A DNA stretch of 36,271 bases from Pseudonocardia sp. (GCF_029263155.1 NZ_JAJCYB010000009.1:1-36271), one strand, 5' to 3'; shown: positions 15,724-24,882, numbered from the stretch's first letter. The notes: generated by a model not told the origin, from the sequence alone. Numbers and translations: made by a program.

Positions 15724-17949
15724 TCAGGCTGCTCGGGCGGCGTGCACGACGCCGGTCACGCGGTCGGCGGACAGCTCCCCGATCCCGACGAGCTCGCCGC
15801 CCGCCGCCGCGGCCACCCGCGCGGCGAGCCCGAGGCGGACCGGGCCGCTCTCGCAGTCGACGACGACCGTCGTCACGCCGTCGGCGGCGAGCAGGGCGGC
15901 GGCGCGGCAGGCGTCGCTGACCGGGTCACCCGAGACGCCGACGGTCGCCCGGCCGTCGGTGAGCAGCACGAGCAGCGGGCGGCGGCGGGGGTCGCGCAGC
16001 CGCTCCACCCGCAGCACCTCCCGGGCGCGCAGCAGGCCACCGGCCAACGGCGTGCGCCCGCCCGTGTGCATGCCGGCCAGCCGGACCTGCGCGGCGGGCA
16101 CGCTCGACGTCGGCGGCAGCACCAGCTCGACGTCCCGGCCCCGGAAGGTGATCAGGCCGACCTTGTCGCGGCGCTGGTAGGCGTCGCGCAGCAGCGACAG
16201 CACCGCTCCGGACACCGCCGACATCCGCTCCCTCGCCGCCATCGACCCCGACGCGTCCACCGCGAACAGCACCAGGTTGCCCTCGCGTCCCTCGCGCACG
16301 GTCCCCCGCAGGTCGGCGGGGCGCACCAGCAGCGCGGGCCCGGTGCGGCCCCGACCGCGCTGGTGCGGGGCGGCGGCCAGCACCGTCGCCGGGAGGTGTA
16401 CGTCGGCCGCGCGGGTGGGCGTGGCCGCCGTCGGGCGCACCACCCGCCCGGCGTCGGTGCGGGCCCGCGACCGGCGCCCCGGCGCACCCTCCCCGACCCC
16501 CGGCACCTCCAGCCGCCGAGCCCGGAACATGCCGGTGGCCTGCGGCGCGGCCTGTCCGTCGCCGTCGCCGGGTCGGCCCGCCGTGCCGTGCGCGGCCGCG
16601 GGCGGACGGGGGGCACCCGCGTCGTCCGGTGCATCGGACGGGCCCTCGTCAGGCGCAACGAACGGCACGTCCGTCCGCTCGGGGTGCACGGGCGTGCCGT
16701 TCGTTGCGGGGTCGGGTGGGGTGGGGCCACCGCCGCCCGGGCCGCCGCCGTCGGGGCCGCCGCCGTCGGGGCCGCCGCCGTCGGGGCCGCCATCGTCGGG
16801 GCCGCCGCCGCCGGGGCCGCCGCCGCCGGGGCCGTCGCCGCCGGGGCCGCCGGCCTGCGCGGCGTCGCGCAGGGCGTCGTCGAGGGCGCCCTCGTCCATC
16901 CCGGGCTCGTCGAACGGGTCGCGTCGGCGCCGGTGCGGGAGGGCCAGCCGGGCGGCGACGCGAACGTCCTGCTCCTCGACGGCCGCGACCCCGCGCCACG
17001 CGGCGTGGGCCACCGCGGCGCGGGCGATCACCAGGTCCGCGCGCATCCCGTCGACGTCGAACGCCGCGCAGACCGCCGCGATCCGGCGCAGCTCCGCGTC
17101 GGGCAGCCCGACGCCGGCCACCCGGCCCTGGGCGGCCACGATCCGGGCGGCGAGCGCGGACTCCGCGTCCCGCCAGGCCGCGGCGAACCCGGCCGGGTCG
17201 TCCTCGAACGCGAGCCGGCGCCGCACGACCTCCACCCGGGTCTCGACGTCGCGCGCCGCCCGTACCTCGACGGCGAGCCCGAACCGGTCCAGCAGCTGCG
17301 GGCGCAGCTCCCCCTCCTCCGGGTTCATCGTGCCGACCAGCAGGAACCGCGCCGCGTGCGACACCGACACCCCGTCGCGCTCCACGTGCGCGCGACCCAT
17401 CGCCGCGGCGTCGAGCAGCAGGTCGACGAGGTGGTCGTGCAGCAGGTTGACCTCGTCGACGTAGAGCACGCCCCGGTGCGCCTCGGCCAGCAGCCCCGGC
17501 TGGTAGGCGCGCACCCCCTGCGAGAGCACCCGCTCCAGGTCCAGCGAGCCGACGAGCCGGTCCTCGGTGGCGCCGACGGGCAGCTCGACGAGCCGGGCCT
17601 CGACGTGGCGAGGTGGCCCGACCACCGGGCCCGGGTCGGCGTCCGCGAGCCCGTACCGTGCGTACCGCTCTCGATCCGCTGCCTCGGCGTACGCCGAGGG
17701 CTCAGCGTGCGGACCGTCCGGGCAGGCCGGGTCGGCCGCGGCCGGGTCGCAGCTGAACCGGCAGTCCGGCACGACCGACACCGGCGGCAGCAGCGCCGCC
17801 AGCGCGCGCACGGCCGTCGACTTCGCGGTGCCCTTCTCCCCCCGCACCAGCACGCCCCCCACTCCCGGGTGCACGGCGTTGAGCAGGAGGGCGAGACGGA
17901 GGTCGTCGTGGCCGACGACGGCGGAGAACGGGAACTGCGGGGAGGTCAC
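15724..17949 (-). CDS. Fused AAA+/VWA cobaltochelatase subunit (ChlI-ChlD type)
   Basis: 741 aa. Residues 1 to about 340 are a magnesium-chelatase-I-like AAA+ ATPase: Walker [10 protein letters not shown] (about 37-45), Walker [12 protein letters not shown], and [20 protein letters not shown] Gly/Pro/Asp-rich linker (about 366-410) and a disordered stretch follow. The C-terminal von Willebrand A domain has the MIDAS motif DASGSMA (about 564). In actinobacteria such fused proteins are taken to work with CobN to insert cobalt into hydrogenobyrinate diamide; CobN is not in the window. The GTG start overlaps the cobQ stop as GTGA. The linker carries two repeat features. Confidence 0.9.
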   Translation of the reverse strand: MTSPQFPFSAVVGHDDLRLALLLNAVHPGVGGVLVRGEKGTAKSTAVRALAALLPPVSVVPDCRFSCDPAAADPACPDGPHAEPSAYAEAADRERYARYGLADADPGPVVGPPRHVEARLVELPVGATEDRLVGSLDLERVLSQGVRAYQPGLLAEAHRGVLYVDEVNLLHDHLVDLLLDAAAMGRAHVERDGVSVSHAARFLLVGTMNPEEGELRPQLLDRFGLAVEVRAARDVETRVEVVRRRLAFEDDPAGFAAAWRDAESALAARIVAAQGRVAGVGLPDAELRRIAAVCAAFDVDGMRADLVIARAAVAHAAWRGVAAVEEQDVRVAARLALPHRRRRDPFDEPGMDEGALDDALRDAAQAGGPGGDGPGGGGPGGGGPDDGGPDGGGPDGGGPDGGGPGGGGPTPPDPATNGTPVHPERTDVPFVAPDEGPSDAPDDAGAPRPPAAAHGTAGRPGDGDGQAAPQATGMFRARRLEVPGVGEGAPGRRSRARTDAGRVVRPTAATPTRAADVHLPATVLAAAPHQRGRGRTGPALLVRPADLRGTVREGREGNLVLFAVDASGSMAARERMSAVSGAVLSLLRDAYQRRDKVGLITFRGRDVELVLPPTSSVPAAQVRLAGMHTGGRTPLAGGLLRAREVLRVERLRDPRRRPLLVLLTDGRATVGVSGDPVSDACRAAALLAADGVTTVVVDCESGPVRLGLAARVAAAAGGELVGIGELSADRVTGVVHAARAA
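16654..16708. repeat. 16-bp perfect inverted repeat inside the chelatase gene
   Basis: CGCAACGAACGGCACG (16654-16669) and its exact complement (16693-16708) flank a 23-bp loop within the coding sequence for the disordered linker. Its perfect symmetry is not explained by the protein code. It resembles a palindromic element inserted in frame. Confidence 0.85.
16726..16855. repeat. 15-bp minisatellite encoding a Gly-Pro-rich linker
   Basis: About eight copies of a 15-bp unit (GCCGCCGCCGTCGGG and near variants, starting at 16741, 16756, 16771 and so on). On the minus strand it encodes repeats of the type GGGPD. Copy number is probably variable by slippage; being a multiple of three, changes keep the frame. 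Confidence 0.9.
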
Positions 17950-19451
17950 GACGGGGACACTGCCAGACCGGAGGTCACGGTCGGGAGGTCCGGGGGCGGA
18001 CCGTGACTGATCACATGTTCAAGTGAGCCGATGTCGAGGTGCTGTTCGACGAGGTCGCCGAGCAGGTCGAGCTGTGCGGTCCGCTCGGCGGCGAAGCAGG
18101 TGTCGGGTGCGGCGACGAAACCCTCCCGACCGACGCGGTCCAGCAGCCGGCGCCGGAAGCCGTCGTTCTCCAGCAGGCCGTGCCAGTGGGTGCCCCAGAC
18201 GCGGCCGGTGTCCGAGCCTTCCGCCCCGATCAGCCCCGGATCGCCGGAGCGGGTCACGCGGCCGTGGTGGATCTCGTAGCCCCGCACGGGCTCCCCCCAC
18301 GCCGTGCCGGTCGGGTTGGCGAGGTGTTTGACGGTGTCGAACTCGATCTCCAGGTCGAGCAGCCCCAGCCCGTCCGCGTCGCCGCCCTCGACGCCGGACG
18401 GGTCCGCGACTCGGCGCCCGAGCATCTGGTAGCCGCCGCAGATCCCCAGCACCGGTCGCCCGGCGCGGGCGTGCGCCAGCACGGCGTCGGCGAGACCGGT
18501 GCGGCGCAGCCAGCCCAGGTCGGCGACCGTGGACTTCGAGCCGGGCAGCACCACCAGGTCCGCATCGGCCAGCCGCGAGGCCTCCGTCACGTAGCGGACC
18601 GCGACACCGGGCTCGCAGGCCAGCGCCTCGGCGTCGGTGGCGTTGGAGATCCGTGGGAACCGGACGACCGCCACGCGCAGCCACGCCGACCCGTGCGGCG
18701 GCGCCGGGCGCCCGAGCACGCCGTCGGAGACGACCGAGAGCGAGTCCTCGGCGTCGAGCCACAGCCCGTCGGCCCACGGGACCACCCCGAGCGTCGGGCG
18801 CCCGGTCAGCGCGCGCAGCTGCTCCAGCCCGGGTGCGAGCAGCCCGGGGTCGCCCCGGAACTTGTTGATCACGAACCCGGCGATGCGGGCCTGGTCGGCC
18901 GGGTCGAGCACGGCGAGCGTGCCGAACAGGTGGGCCAGTACGCCGCCACGGTCGATGTCGCCGACGACGACCACCGGCAGGTCCGCGGCCTGGGCCAGCC
19001 CCATGTTGGCGATGTCGGTGCCGCGCAGGTTGATCTCCGCGGGTGACCCGGCCCCCTCGCAGACGACCACGTCGTACCGCCTGCGCAGGTCGGTGAGGGT
19101 GTCGACGACGGTCTCGAGGAGCAGCCCCTTGCGCGACCGGTACGACCGCGCGCTGACCATGCCGTCGACGCGCCCGAGCAGCACCACCTGGGAGCTGCGA
19201 TCGCTGCCCGGCTTGAGCAGCACCGGGTTGAACGCGGTGCTCGGCGCGAGCCCGCACGCGTGGGCCTGCATCGCCTGGGCGCGGCCGATCTCACCGCCGT
19301 CCGGCGTGACCACGGAGTTGTTGCTCATGTTCTGGGCCTTGAACGGCGCCACCGACACCCCGCGCCGGGCCAGCATCCGGCAGATCCCCGCCACCAGCGC
19401 ACTCTTGCCGGCGTCGGAGGTGGTACCGGCCACCAGGAGCGCACCTCTCAC
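17946..19451 (-). CDS. cobQ: Adenosylcobyric acid synthase
   Basis: 501 aa, family length. The N-terminal synthetase domain has the P-loop [26 protein letters not shown] and [20 protein letters not shown]. The C-terminal glutaminase domain has Cys338 in [11 protein letters not shown] and the RGYEIHHGR block. Known role: four ATP/glutamine-dependent amidations (b, d, e, g). The GTG at 19451 opens the conserved LLVAGTTSD strand, and a TACGGT box ends 7 nt upstream, so the mRNA is probably leaderless. It heads the operon cobQ-chelatase-cobO-reductase. Confidence 0.95.
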   Translation of the reverse strand: MRGALLVAGTTSDAGKSALVAGICRMLARRGVSVAPFKAQNMSNNSVVTPDGGEIGRAQAMQAHACGLAPSTAFNPVLLKPGSDRSSQVVLLGRVDGMVSARSYRSRKGLLLETVVDTLTDLRRRYDVVVCEGAGSPAEINLRGTDIANMGLAQAADLPVVVVGDIDRGGVLAHLFGTLAVLDPADQARIAGFVINKFRGDPGLLAPGLEQLRALTGRPTLGVVPWADGLWLDAEDSLSVVSDGVLGRPAPPHGSAWLRVAVVRFPRISNATDAEALACEPGVAVRYVTEASRLADADLVVLPGSKSTVADLGWLRRTGLADAVLAHARAGRPVLGICGGYQMLGRRVADPSGVEGGDADGLGLLDLEIEFDTVKHLANPTGTAWGEPVRGYEIHHGRVTRSGDPGLIGAEGSDTGRVWGTHWHGLLENDGFRRRLLDRVGREGFVAAPDTCFAAERTAQLDLLGDLVEQHLDIGSLEHVISHGPPPDLPTVTSGLAVSPS

Positions 19452-19457
19452 ACCGAC

Positions 19458-19464
19458 TACCGTA
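19458..19464. promoter_or_regulatory. Shared bidirectional -10 element for cobQ and the SURF1 gene
   Basis: The sequence TACCGTA reads TACCGT on plus (19458-19463) and TACGGT on minus (19464-19459). Both fit the actinobacterial TANNNT box. The SURF1 GTG begins 7 nt after the box and the cobQ GTG 8 nt after it, the spacing of leaderless transcription starts. The two genes are only 18 bp apart, leaving no room for separate promoters. Confidence 0.65.
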
Positions 19465-19469
19465 GGCGC

Positions 19470-20252
19470 GTGCGGTTCCTCCTGCGTCCGGGCTGGGTGG
19501 CCCTCATCGTGGCCGTCGTCGCGTTCGTCGTCGCCTGCTACACGTTCCTGGCACCGTGGCAGTTCGGCCGGGAGGCGCAGCGCGCGGCGCAGCAGCAGGC
19601 GATCGACGCCGCCACGGACCAGCCTCCGGTGCCGCTGGCGTCGCTGAGCGAGCCCGGGGCCGGGGTGTCGCCGGAGATCGAGTGGCGCCAGGTCGAGGTC
19701 ACCGGCCGCTACCTGCCCGACGCGCAGGGCCTCGTGCGGCTGCGCGTCGTCGACGGGCGCCCCGCCGTCGAGGTGCTCACCCCGTTCCGCACCACCGACG
19801 GGCGGCTGCTCACCGTGGACCGCGGCACGGTCGAGACCCCCAGCGGCGCCGTCACCCCGGACATCGCCCCGCCGCCCACCGAACCGGTGACGATCACCGC
19901 GCGGCTGCGCGTCGACCAGACCGACCCGGAGCAGCGGGTCCTCACCGAGGCCGGCTACCAGCAGCTCTACGCCGTCGACTCCCGATTGCTGGGCACCGCG
20001 ACCGGCCTGGACCTGGAGCCGGGCTGGCTGCAGCTCGCGGCCGGGGAGCCCGGTGTGCTCGGCGCGATCCCGGTCGCGCCGGACGCAGGCGGCGCCCCGT
20101 TCACGAACCTGTCCTACGCGCTGCAGTGGATCACTTTCGGGGTGATCGCCCTGCTCGCGCTGGGCTACTTCATCCGCCTGGAGCTGCTGCAGCGTCGGGG
20201 CCCGGCGCAACGCTCCGACCTGCGCAGGGCCCTGGCCGGAGACGACGAGTGA
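19470..20252 (+). CDS. SURF1-family cytochrome c oxidase biogenesis protein
   Basis: 260 aa. Two transmembrane helices (about 9-27 and 216-233) flank a large outer domain, the SURF1 layout. Typical blocks: [29 protein letters not shown] near the N-terminus, [31 protein letters not shown], and the C-terminal [17 protein letters not shown]. Known role: assembly of haem-copper oxidase. Start GTG at 19470, leaderless by the shared -10 box. Divergent from cobQ and convergent with cobD. Confidence 0.93.
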   Translation: MRFLLRPGWVALIVAVVAFVVACYTFLAPWQFGREAQRAAQQQAIDAATDQPPVPLASLSEPGAGVSPEIEWRQVEVTGRYLPDAQGLVRLRVVDGRPAVEVLTPFRTTDGRLLTVDRGTVETPSGAVTPDIAPPPTEPVTITARLRVDQTDPEQRVLTEAGYQQLYAVDSRLLGTATGLDLEPGWLQLAAGEPGVLGAIPVAPDAGGAPFTNLSYALQWITFGVIALLALGYFIRLELLQRRGPAQRSDLRRALAGDDE

Positions 20253-20327
20253 ACTCGGCGCCCCGCACACGGCCGGGCGGTCGCCGGGCGCGCTGATCGA
20301 CGTCGACGACCCGACCCCCACAGCTGA

Positions 20328-21242
20328 TCACGGCCGCGCGGCGGCGAGCGCCGCGGCGACGAGCGCGGCTGCCGCCCCCACCAGGCGCGACAGCCGCGCC
20401 GCCCGCCGCAGGTCCCCCGGCGTCGGGGCGGGGCCGCGGCCCAGGCGCGGGCGCTCCTCCAGCCCGTGCGCGTACACCGTCCGCCCGCCGAGCCCGACGC
20501 CCAGCGCCCCGGCCGCGGCGGCCTCGACCGGCCCCGCGTTCGGGCTGGGGTGCGCCCGCGCGTCCCGGCGCCACGCCGCCAGCGCGGCCCGGGGGGAGCC
20601 GCCGACCGCCGGGGCCAGCGCCGCGAACAGCAGCGCGGCCAGCCGGGAGGGCACCAGGTTCGCGAGGTCGTCCAGCCGCGCGGACGCCCAGCCGAACCGC
20701 AGGTGGCGCGGCGACCGGTAGCCCACCATCGCGTCCAGCGTGTTCACCGCCCGGTAGGCCAGCAGCCCCGGCACGCCCGCGACCGCGCCCCAGAACAGGG
20801 GCGCCACCACGGCGTCGGAGGTGTTCTCGGCCATCGACTCGGTGCCGGCCCTGGCCATCCCGGCGGCGTCGAGCGAGTCCGGGTCGCGCCCGCACAACGA
20901 CGGCAGCCGCCGCCGGGCCGCCACGAGCTCGCCGGCGGCGAGCTCGTCGGCGAGCGACGCCCCGTGCCCGGCCAGCGAGGCGCCGCCGAGCACGGCCCAG
21001 GTGGCCGCGGCCGTCACCAGCACCCGGGGGCCGGCGCGCTCGGCGAGCGCGCCGAGCGCTGCCGCGCCCCCGACCAGCACCGCCGCGTGGACGACGCCCG
21101 CCGCCCGACGATCGGCGTGGATGCGCCGCTCCAGTCCGGCTGCGATCAGGCCGAACCCGGCGACCGGATGCCCGCGCCGGGGATCGCCGAACACCGCGTC
21201 GGCGAGGAAACCCAGCAGCAGCCCCGCCGCCCGTGCCCGCAC
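20328..21242 (-). CDS. cobD: Adenosylcobinamide-phosphate synthase (CbiB/CobD)
   Basis: 304 aa integral membrane protein. Family blocks: LLLGFLADAVFGDPRRGHPVAGFG at the N-terminus, ESMAENTSDAVVAPLFWGAVAG, AVNTLDAMVGYRSPRHLRFGWASARLDDLANLVPSRL, and SPNAGPVEAAAAGALGVGLGG. Known role: attaches aminopropanol or its phosphate to cobyric acid. GTG start at 21242; a TAGCGT box (21255-21250) ends 7 nt upstream, so the gene is probably leaderless and expressed apart from the main cluster. No riboswitch is seen before it. Confidence 0.94.
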   Translation of the reverse strand: MRARAAGLLLGFLADAVFGDPRRGHPVAGFGLIAAGLERRIHADRRAAGVVHAAVLVGGAAALGALAERAGPRVLVTAAATWAVLGGASLAGHGASLADELAAGELVAARRRLPSLCGRDPDSLDAAGMARAGTESMAENTSDAVVAPLFWGAVAGVPGLLAYRAVNTLDAMVGYRSPRHLRFGWASARLDDLANLVPSRLAALLFAALAPAVGGSPRAALAAWRRDARAHPSPNAGPVEAAAAGALGVGLGGRTVYAHGLEERPRLGRGPAPTPGDLRRAARLSRLVGAAAALVAAALAAARP

Positions 21243-21415
21243 CCGGGCGACGCTACGCCACGCACCCGCCCCCGCCCGGGGTGTGCCGCGGACCGCGGCG
21301 TCCGCTGATCACCGTCTCGGCAACCGGAGCCGCCGCCACGGCGCCTCCCGCTTTCCGAGCGATCGATCATGGCCCGGGCCGGGCGCGGGGGACGGGCGCG
21401 CGCGATGATCGGTGC

Positions 21416-22069
21416 ATGCGCACCGATCTCGATCCCGACGACCTGGGCGCCCGCCCCTTCTACAAGCTGCTGACCTCCGTCGTCGTCCCACGGCCGATCG
21501 CCTGGGTGAGCAGCCGCTCGGCCGCCGGCGTGGACAATCTCGCGCCGCACTCGTTCTTCACGGTCTCCTGCGTGGACCCGCCGATGGTGCAGTTCACCAG
21601 CGTCGGGGTGAAGGACTCGCTGACCAACGTGCGCGAGACCGGCGAGTTCGTCGTGTGCCTGGCGACCGAGCCGCTCTTCGAGCAGGTCAACGCGTCGGGC
21701 ACGGACTTCCCGGCCGGCGTGAGCGAGTTCTCCGCAGTGGGCCTGACGCCCGAGCCGAGCCGGTGCGTGGCGCCGCCGCGGGTGGCGGAGTCTCCGGTGG
21801 CGCTGGAGTGCCGCCTGGAGCAGGCGCTGACGCTGGGCGACTCGACCGTGGTGATCGGCCGGGTCGTGCACGCCGCCGTGGACACCGACGTGTTCGACGG
21901 CGACGCGCACGACGGCGGGCTGCCGGCGATCGGCCGGCTGCGGCCCCTGGCCCGGCTGGGCCGCGACGAGTGGTCCACGATCGGCGAGGTGCGCGAGATC
22001 ACCCGGATCCGGCACGCCGAGTGGCCCGGGCACTTCGCGAGGGAGCGCTACTCCCCGCCGACCGCCTGA
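21416..22069 (+). CDS. Flavin reductase family protein (FMN-binding)
   Basis: 217 aa. FMN-binding split-barrel fold of the flavin reductase-like family: PFYKLLTSVVVPRPIAWVSS, NLAPHSFFTVSCVDPPMVQFTS, DSLTNVRETGEFVVCLAT, and HAAVDTDVFDG. Expected to bind FMN and pass electrons from NAD(P)H to a partner or substrate that is not known. ATG at 21416 begins the conserved N-terminus; no ribosome site is visible, and a GATGAT box 6 nt upstream suggests a leaderless start. Its last 22 bp overlap the convergent small gene. Confidence 0.9.
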   Translation: MRTDLDPDDLGARPFYKLLTSVVVPRPIAWVSSRSAAGVDNLAPHSFFTVSCVDPPMVQFTSVGVKDSLTNVRETGEFVVCLATEPLFEQVNASGTDFPAGVSEFSAVGLTPEPSRCVAPPRVAESPVALECRLEQALTLGDSTVVIGRVVHAAVDTDVFDGDAHDGGLPAIGRLRPLARLGRDEWSTIGEVREITRIRHAEWPGHFARERYSPPTA

Positions 22070-22296
22070 CCCAGCCGCAGCGCGTGCAGTCGCTGCGCCT
22101 CGGCCGCCACCGAGTGCAGGCTGCACGGCCAGCGGGCCCCCGACCCACCGGCCGTGCGGCAGGCCGCACAGCGCCCGAGCCGGTCGGGGACGTGCGCGGC
22201 CAGCAGCCGCCGCCACACGCCGGGCATGCCGGCCAGCTCGCCCGCCATCGGACCCTGCCCCACCGGTTCGCTGCCTGTGGACGCCACGATGCTCAC
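22048..22296 (-). CDS. Small cysteine-containing protein, function unknown
   Basis: 82 aa from the GTG at 22296 (GTG at 22287, or a longer form from 22392, are possible). The C-terminal half has a conserved-looking pattern: VWRRLLAAHVPDRLGRCAACRTAGGSGARWPCSLH. The CxxC and the following WPC suggest a metal or structural role. Similar small actinobacterial proteins exist without an assigned function. It overlaps the 3' end of the flavin reductase gene tail to tail. The remaining 140 bp up to the next gene show nothing recognisable. Confidence 0.6.
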   Translation of the reverse strand: MSIVASTGSEPVGQGPMAGELAGMPGVWRRLLAAHVPDRLGRCAACRTAGGSGARWPCSLHSVAAEAQRLHALRLGQAVGGE

Positions 22297-22439
22297 GTTC
22301 CCCCGTTCGCCGGCGTCGAGCAGGATGTTCGACCGCCGTCGCGTGGGTCGCCGAACGGTCGAGATCCCGCGGTCGCCGACACTGTCGTGCACGACCTTGC
22401 CGTGACAGCCTCCTCCGGACCGCCGGTCGGCGCCAAGCG

Positions 22440-24128
22440 CTAGAGGGTGAACTCTCCGGACGGCGTGGCGTCCGCGTCGGCGTGGATGTCGTTCTCCCGG
22501 CCCCGCAGCTCGACCCGCCGGATCTTCCCGGAGATCGTCTTGGGCAGCTCGGCGAACTCCAGGCGGCGGATCCGCTTGTAGGGGGCGAGGTTGTCGCGGG
22601 CGAACTCCAGGATCGAGCGCGCGGTCTCCTCGGTGGGCTCGTGCCCGGCGGCGAGCACGACGTAGGCCTTCGGGACGGCGAGGCGCACCGGGTCCGGCGA
22701 CGGCACGATCGCCGCCTCGGCCACGGCCGGGTGCTCGATCAGCACGCTCTCGAGCTCGAACGGGCTGATCCGGTAGTCCGAGGCCTTGAACACGTCGTCC
22801 GCGCGGCCCACGTAGGTGATGTAGCCGTCCGCGTCGCGGGAGCCGACGTCACCGGTGTGGTAATAGCCGCCCGCCATCGCCTCCGCGTTGCGCTCGGCGT
22901 CGCCCGCGTAGCCGACCATCAGGCCCAGCGGGCGCCGGGCGAGGTCGATGCAGATCTCGCCCTCCTCGACCCCGGCCTCGCCGGTCGCCGGGTCGACCAG
23001 GACGATCGGGTAGCCGGGGATCGGGCGCCCCATCGAGCCGGGCTTGACGGCCTGGCCGGGCGGGTTGCCGATCTGCACGGTGGACTCGGTCTGCCCGAAC
23101 CCGTCACGGATCCGCACACCCCACGCCTTCTCGATCTGCTCGATCACCTCGGGGTTGAGTGGCTCCCCGGCGCCGACGACCTTGCGCGGTGGGGTCTCCA
23201 GTCCGGACAGGTCGGCCTGGATCAGCATGCGCCAGACGGTGGGCGGGGCGCAGAAGCTGGTGACGCCGCACCGGTCCAGCACGGCGAGCACCGAGGCCGC
23301 GTCGAACTTCGCGTAGTTCATGACGAGCACGCAGGACTCGGCGATCCACGGCGCGAACACGTTGCTCCACGCGTGCTTGGCCCAGCCCGGCGAGGAGATG
23401 TTGAGGTGCACGTCACCGGGTTCGAGCCCGATCCAGTACATCGTCGAGAGGTGACCGACGGGGTAGGACGCGTGGGTGTGCTCGACGAGCTTGGGCTTCG
23501 CGGTGGTGCCGGAGGTGAAGTAGAGCAGCAGCGTGTCGGAGCCGCGGGTGACCCCGTCGGGGGTGAACTCGGCGGGCGCCGACGCCGCATCGGCGTAGTC
23601 CAGCCACCCCTGCGGGGCGCCGCGCACCGCGATCCGCGTGTAGTCGCCGTCGACGTCGTCGAACTTGCCCGCGTCCGCCCCGCCGACGACGACGTGCTTC
23701 GCGCCGCCCCGGTCGATGCGGTCGCGCAGGTCGCTGGCGTGCAGCAGCGTGGTCGCCGGGATGACCACGGCGCCGAGCTTCATCGCCGCCAGCATCGTCT
23801 CCCACAGCTCGACCTGGTTGCCGAGCATGAGGATGATCCGGTCGCCGCGGGCCACGCCGTGCCCGCGCAGCCAGTTCGCCACCCGGTTCGAGCGCTCGGC
23901 GAGCTCGGCGAAGGTCCAGTGCGCGTCGCTGCCGTCGCCCTCGACGATCCACAGGGCCCGCTTCGCGCCGCGCTCCGGATCGGCGGCGACGGCGTCGATG
24001 TGGTCGAGCGCGAAGTTGAACTCCTCGATCCGCGGCCAGGTGAAGTCGCGGTACGCGGTGTCGTAGTCCTCGCGATGGGCCCACAGGTACTCGCGGGCCG
24101 CGTAGAAGGCCTGTGCCGACTCGTTCAT
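22440..24128 (-). CDS. AMP-binding acyl-CoA synthetase (medium-chain type)
   Basis: 562 aa, ANL superfamily. The ATP loop is LYFTSGTTAKPKLVEHTH (from about 202), the aromatic/GxGQTE motif GFGQTE, the hinge YITYVGRADDVFKASDYRISPFELE, and the C-terminal lysine motif PKTISGKIRRVELR. Known role: activates a carboxylic acid to acyl-AMP and then acyl-CoA. The layout resembles the ACSM/medium-chain group; the substrate is not predictable. ATG at 24128 has GAGGTGGGA just upstream. Monocistronic, divergent from the lipoprotein gene. Confidence 0.93.
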   Translation of the reverse strand: MNESAQAFYAAREYLWAHREDYDTAYRDFTWPRIEEFNFALDHIDAVAADPERGAKRALWIVEGDGSDAHWTFAELAERSNRVANWLRGHGVARGDRIILMLGNQVELWETMLAAMKLGAVVIPATTLLHASDLRDRIDRGGAKHVVVGGADAGKFDDVDGDYTRIAVRGAPQGWLDYADAASAPAEFTPDGVTRGSDTLLLYFTSGTTAKPKLVEHTHASYPVGHLSTMYWIGLEPGDVHLNISSPGWAKHAWSNVFAPWIAESCVLVMNYAKFDAASVLAVLDRCGVTSFCAPPTVWRMLIQADLSGLETPPRKVVGAGEPLNPEVIEQIEKAWGVRIRDGFGQTESTVQIGNPPGQAVKPGSMGRPIPGYPIVLVDPATGEAGVEEGEICIDLARRPLGLMVGYAGDAERNAEAMAGGYYHTGDVGSRDADGYITYVGRADDVFKASDYRISPFELESVLIEHPAVAEAAIVPSPDPVRLAVPKAYVVLAAGHEPTEETARSILEFARDNLAPYKRIRRLEFAELPKTISGKIRRVELRGRENDIHADADATPSGEFTL

Positions 24129-24286
24129 GTTCCCACCTCGTCCTCGCCGCTCTGCTCGCCCCGCACCCTAGTGATCGGCGGTCCGGCGACTCACCCCCGG
24201 ACGGAGACACATCCGCACCCCCGCCACCCGGACGTGCCGCGCGGCACGCGCCCGGGGTGCGCCCGGCCGCCGCTAGCGTCGCCGCC

Positions 24287-24691
24287 GTGATCGCGCACCG
24301 CTCGCCGGCCGCCCTGCTCGCCGCCGTGCTCGTCGGGGTCGGACTGCTCGGTGGGTGCGCCGCACCGGCCCCGGCCCCGCCCACCGTCGCCCCGGCAGCC
24401 CCGCAGCCCGCCGCGGTCGCCCTGCCCTGGCCGACCGGGCGGAGCGGGGAGCTGCAGCGCAGCGTCGACGAGGGGGCGCAGCCGTGGCTGCTCGACCCCT
24501 CAGAGGTGGCGCTCGCCTACGGCGCCGCCGCGTACGACTGGGCCGCCGCGCAGGCCGTCGCCTCCGCCGACGGGACCACGGTCGACCTCACCGGCCCCGA
24601 CGGCACGCGCCGCACCCTCACCCTGGCCCAGCCCGCCACCGCCGGGCCGGCCGGCATCTGGGTCGTCACGGCCGACGCCCCCACCCCCTGA
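24287..24691 (+). CDS. Small putative lipoprotein, function unknown
   Basis: 134 aa. The N-terminus HRSPAALLAAVLVGVGLLGGC is a lipoprotein signal with lipobox LLGGC. A Pro/Ala-rich tether and a compact domain ending IWVVTADAPTP follow. No family recognised. GTG at 24287 is chosen because it gives the signal peptide and because a TAGCGT box (24274-24279) lies 7 nt upstream, implying a leaderless mRNA. The repeat cluster begins 10 bp after the stop. Confidence 0.78.
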   Translation: MIAHRSPAALLAAVLVGVGLLGGCAAPAPAPPTVAPAAPQPAAVALPWPTGRSGELQRSVDEGAQPWLLDPSEVALAYGAAAYDWAAAQAVASADGTTVDLTGPDGTRRTLTLAQPATAGPAGIWVVTADAPTP

Positions 24692-24700
24692 CCGCCTGAC

Positions 24701-24777
24701 CCCGACTCGCGCGCACGCACGCCCCGACTCGCGCAGATCCCGCGCGAGTCGGGGTCTCCGTGCGCGCGAGTCGCGGG
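24701..24777. repeat. Palindromic cluster of the 22-bp repeat unit
   Basis: The core GCGAGTCGGG of the cobB array occurs here as two reverse copies (24701-24710, 24723-24732) and two forward copies (24744-24753, 24766-24777, slightly diverged), each pair spaced 22 bp. The central copies form a perfect 13-bp stem (24722-24734 with 24742-24754) and a 7-nt loop, which may also terminate the lipoprotein transcript. Confidence 0.92.
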
Positions 24778-24854
24778 CTCCGTGCGACCAGGTCGTGACG
24801 TTCTGTCCGCATGGGCCGCCCGATCGCGGCATCGCTCACTTGTTCGGGTGAACA

Positions 24855-24882
24855 GGGCCCGGAAGTGCAGCGTTCCGGGCCC
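24855..24882. terminator. Perfect 10-bp hairpin before the SsgA-like gene
   Basis: GGGCCCGGAA (24855-24864) pairs exactly with 24873-24882 across an 8-nt loop. No U-tract follows. It could be a transcription end or part of the 5' leader of the SsgA-like gene 68 bp downstream. The rest of 24692-24949 has no gene. Confidence 0.5.

Noticed and set aside
24841..24854. TGTTCGGGTGAACA inverted repeat as an operator
   Set aside because: Only a 5-bp palindrome with a 4-bp spacer and no second copy; superficially like the GGTTCAGGTGAACC copies at the right edge, but too short to claim.
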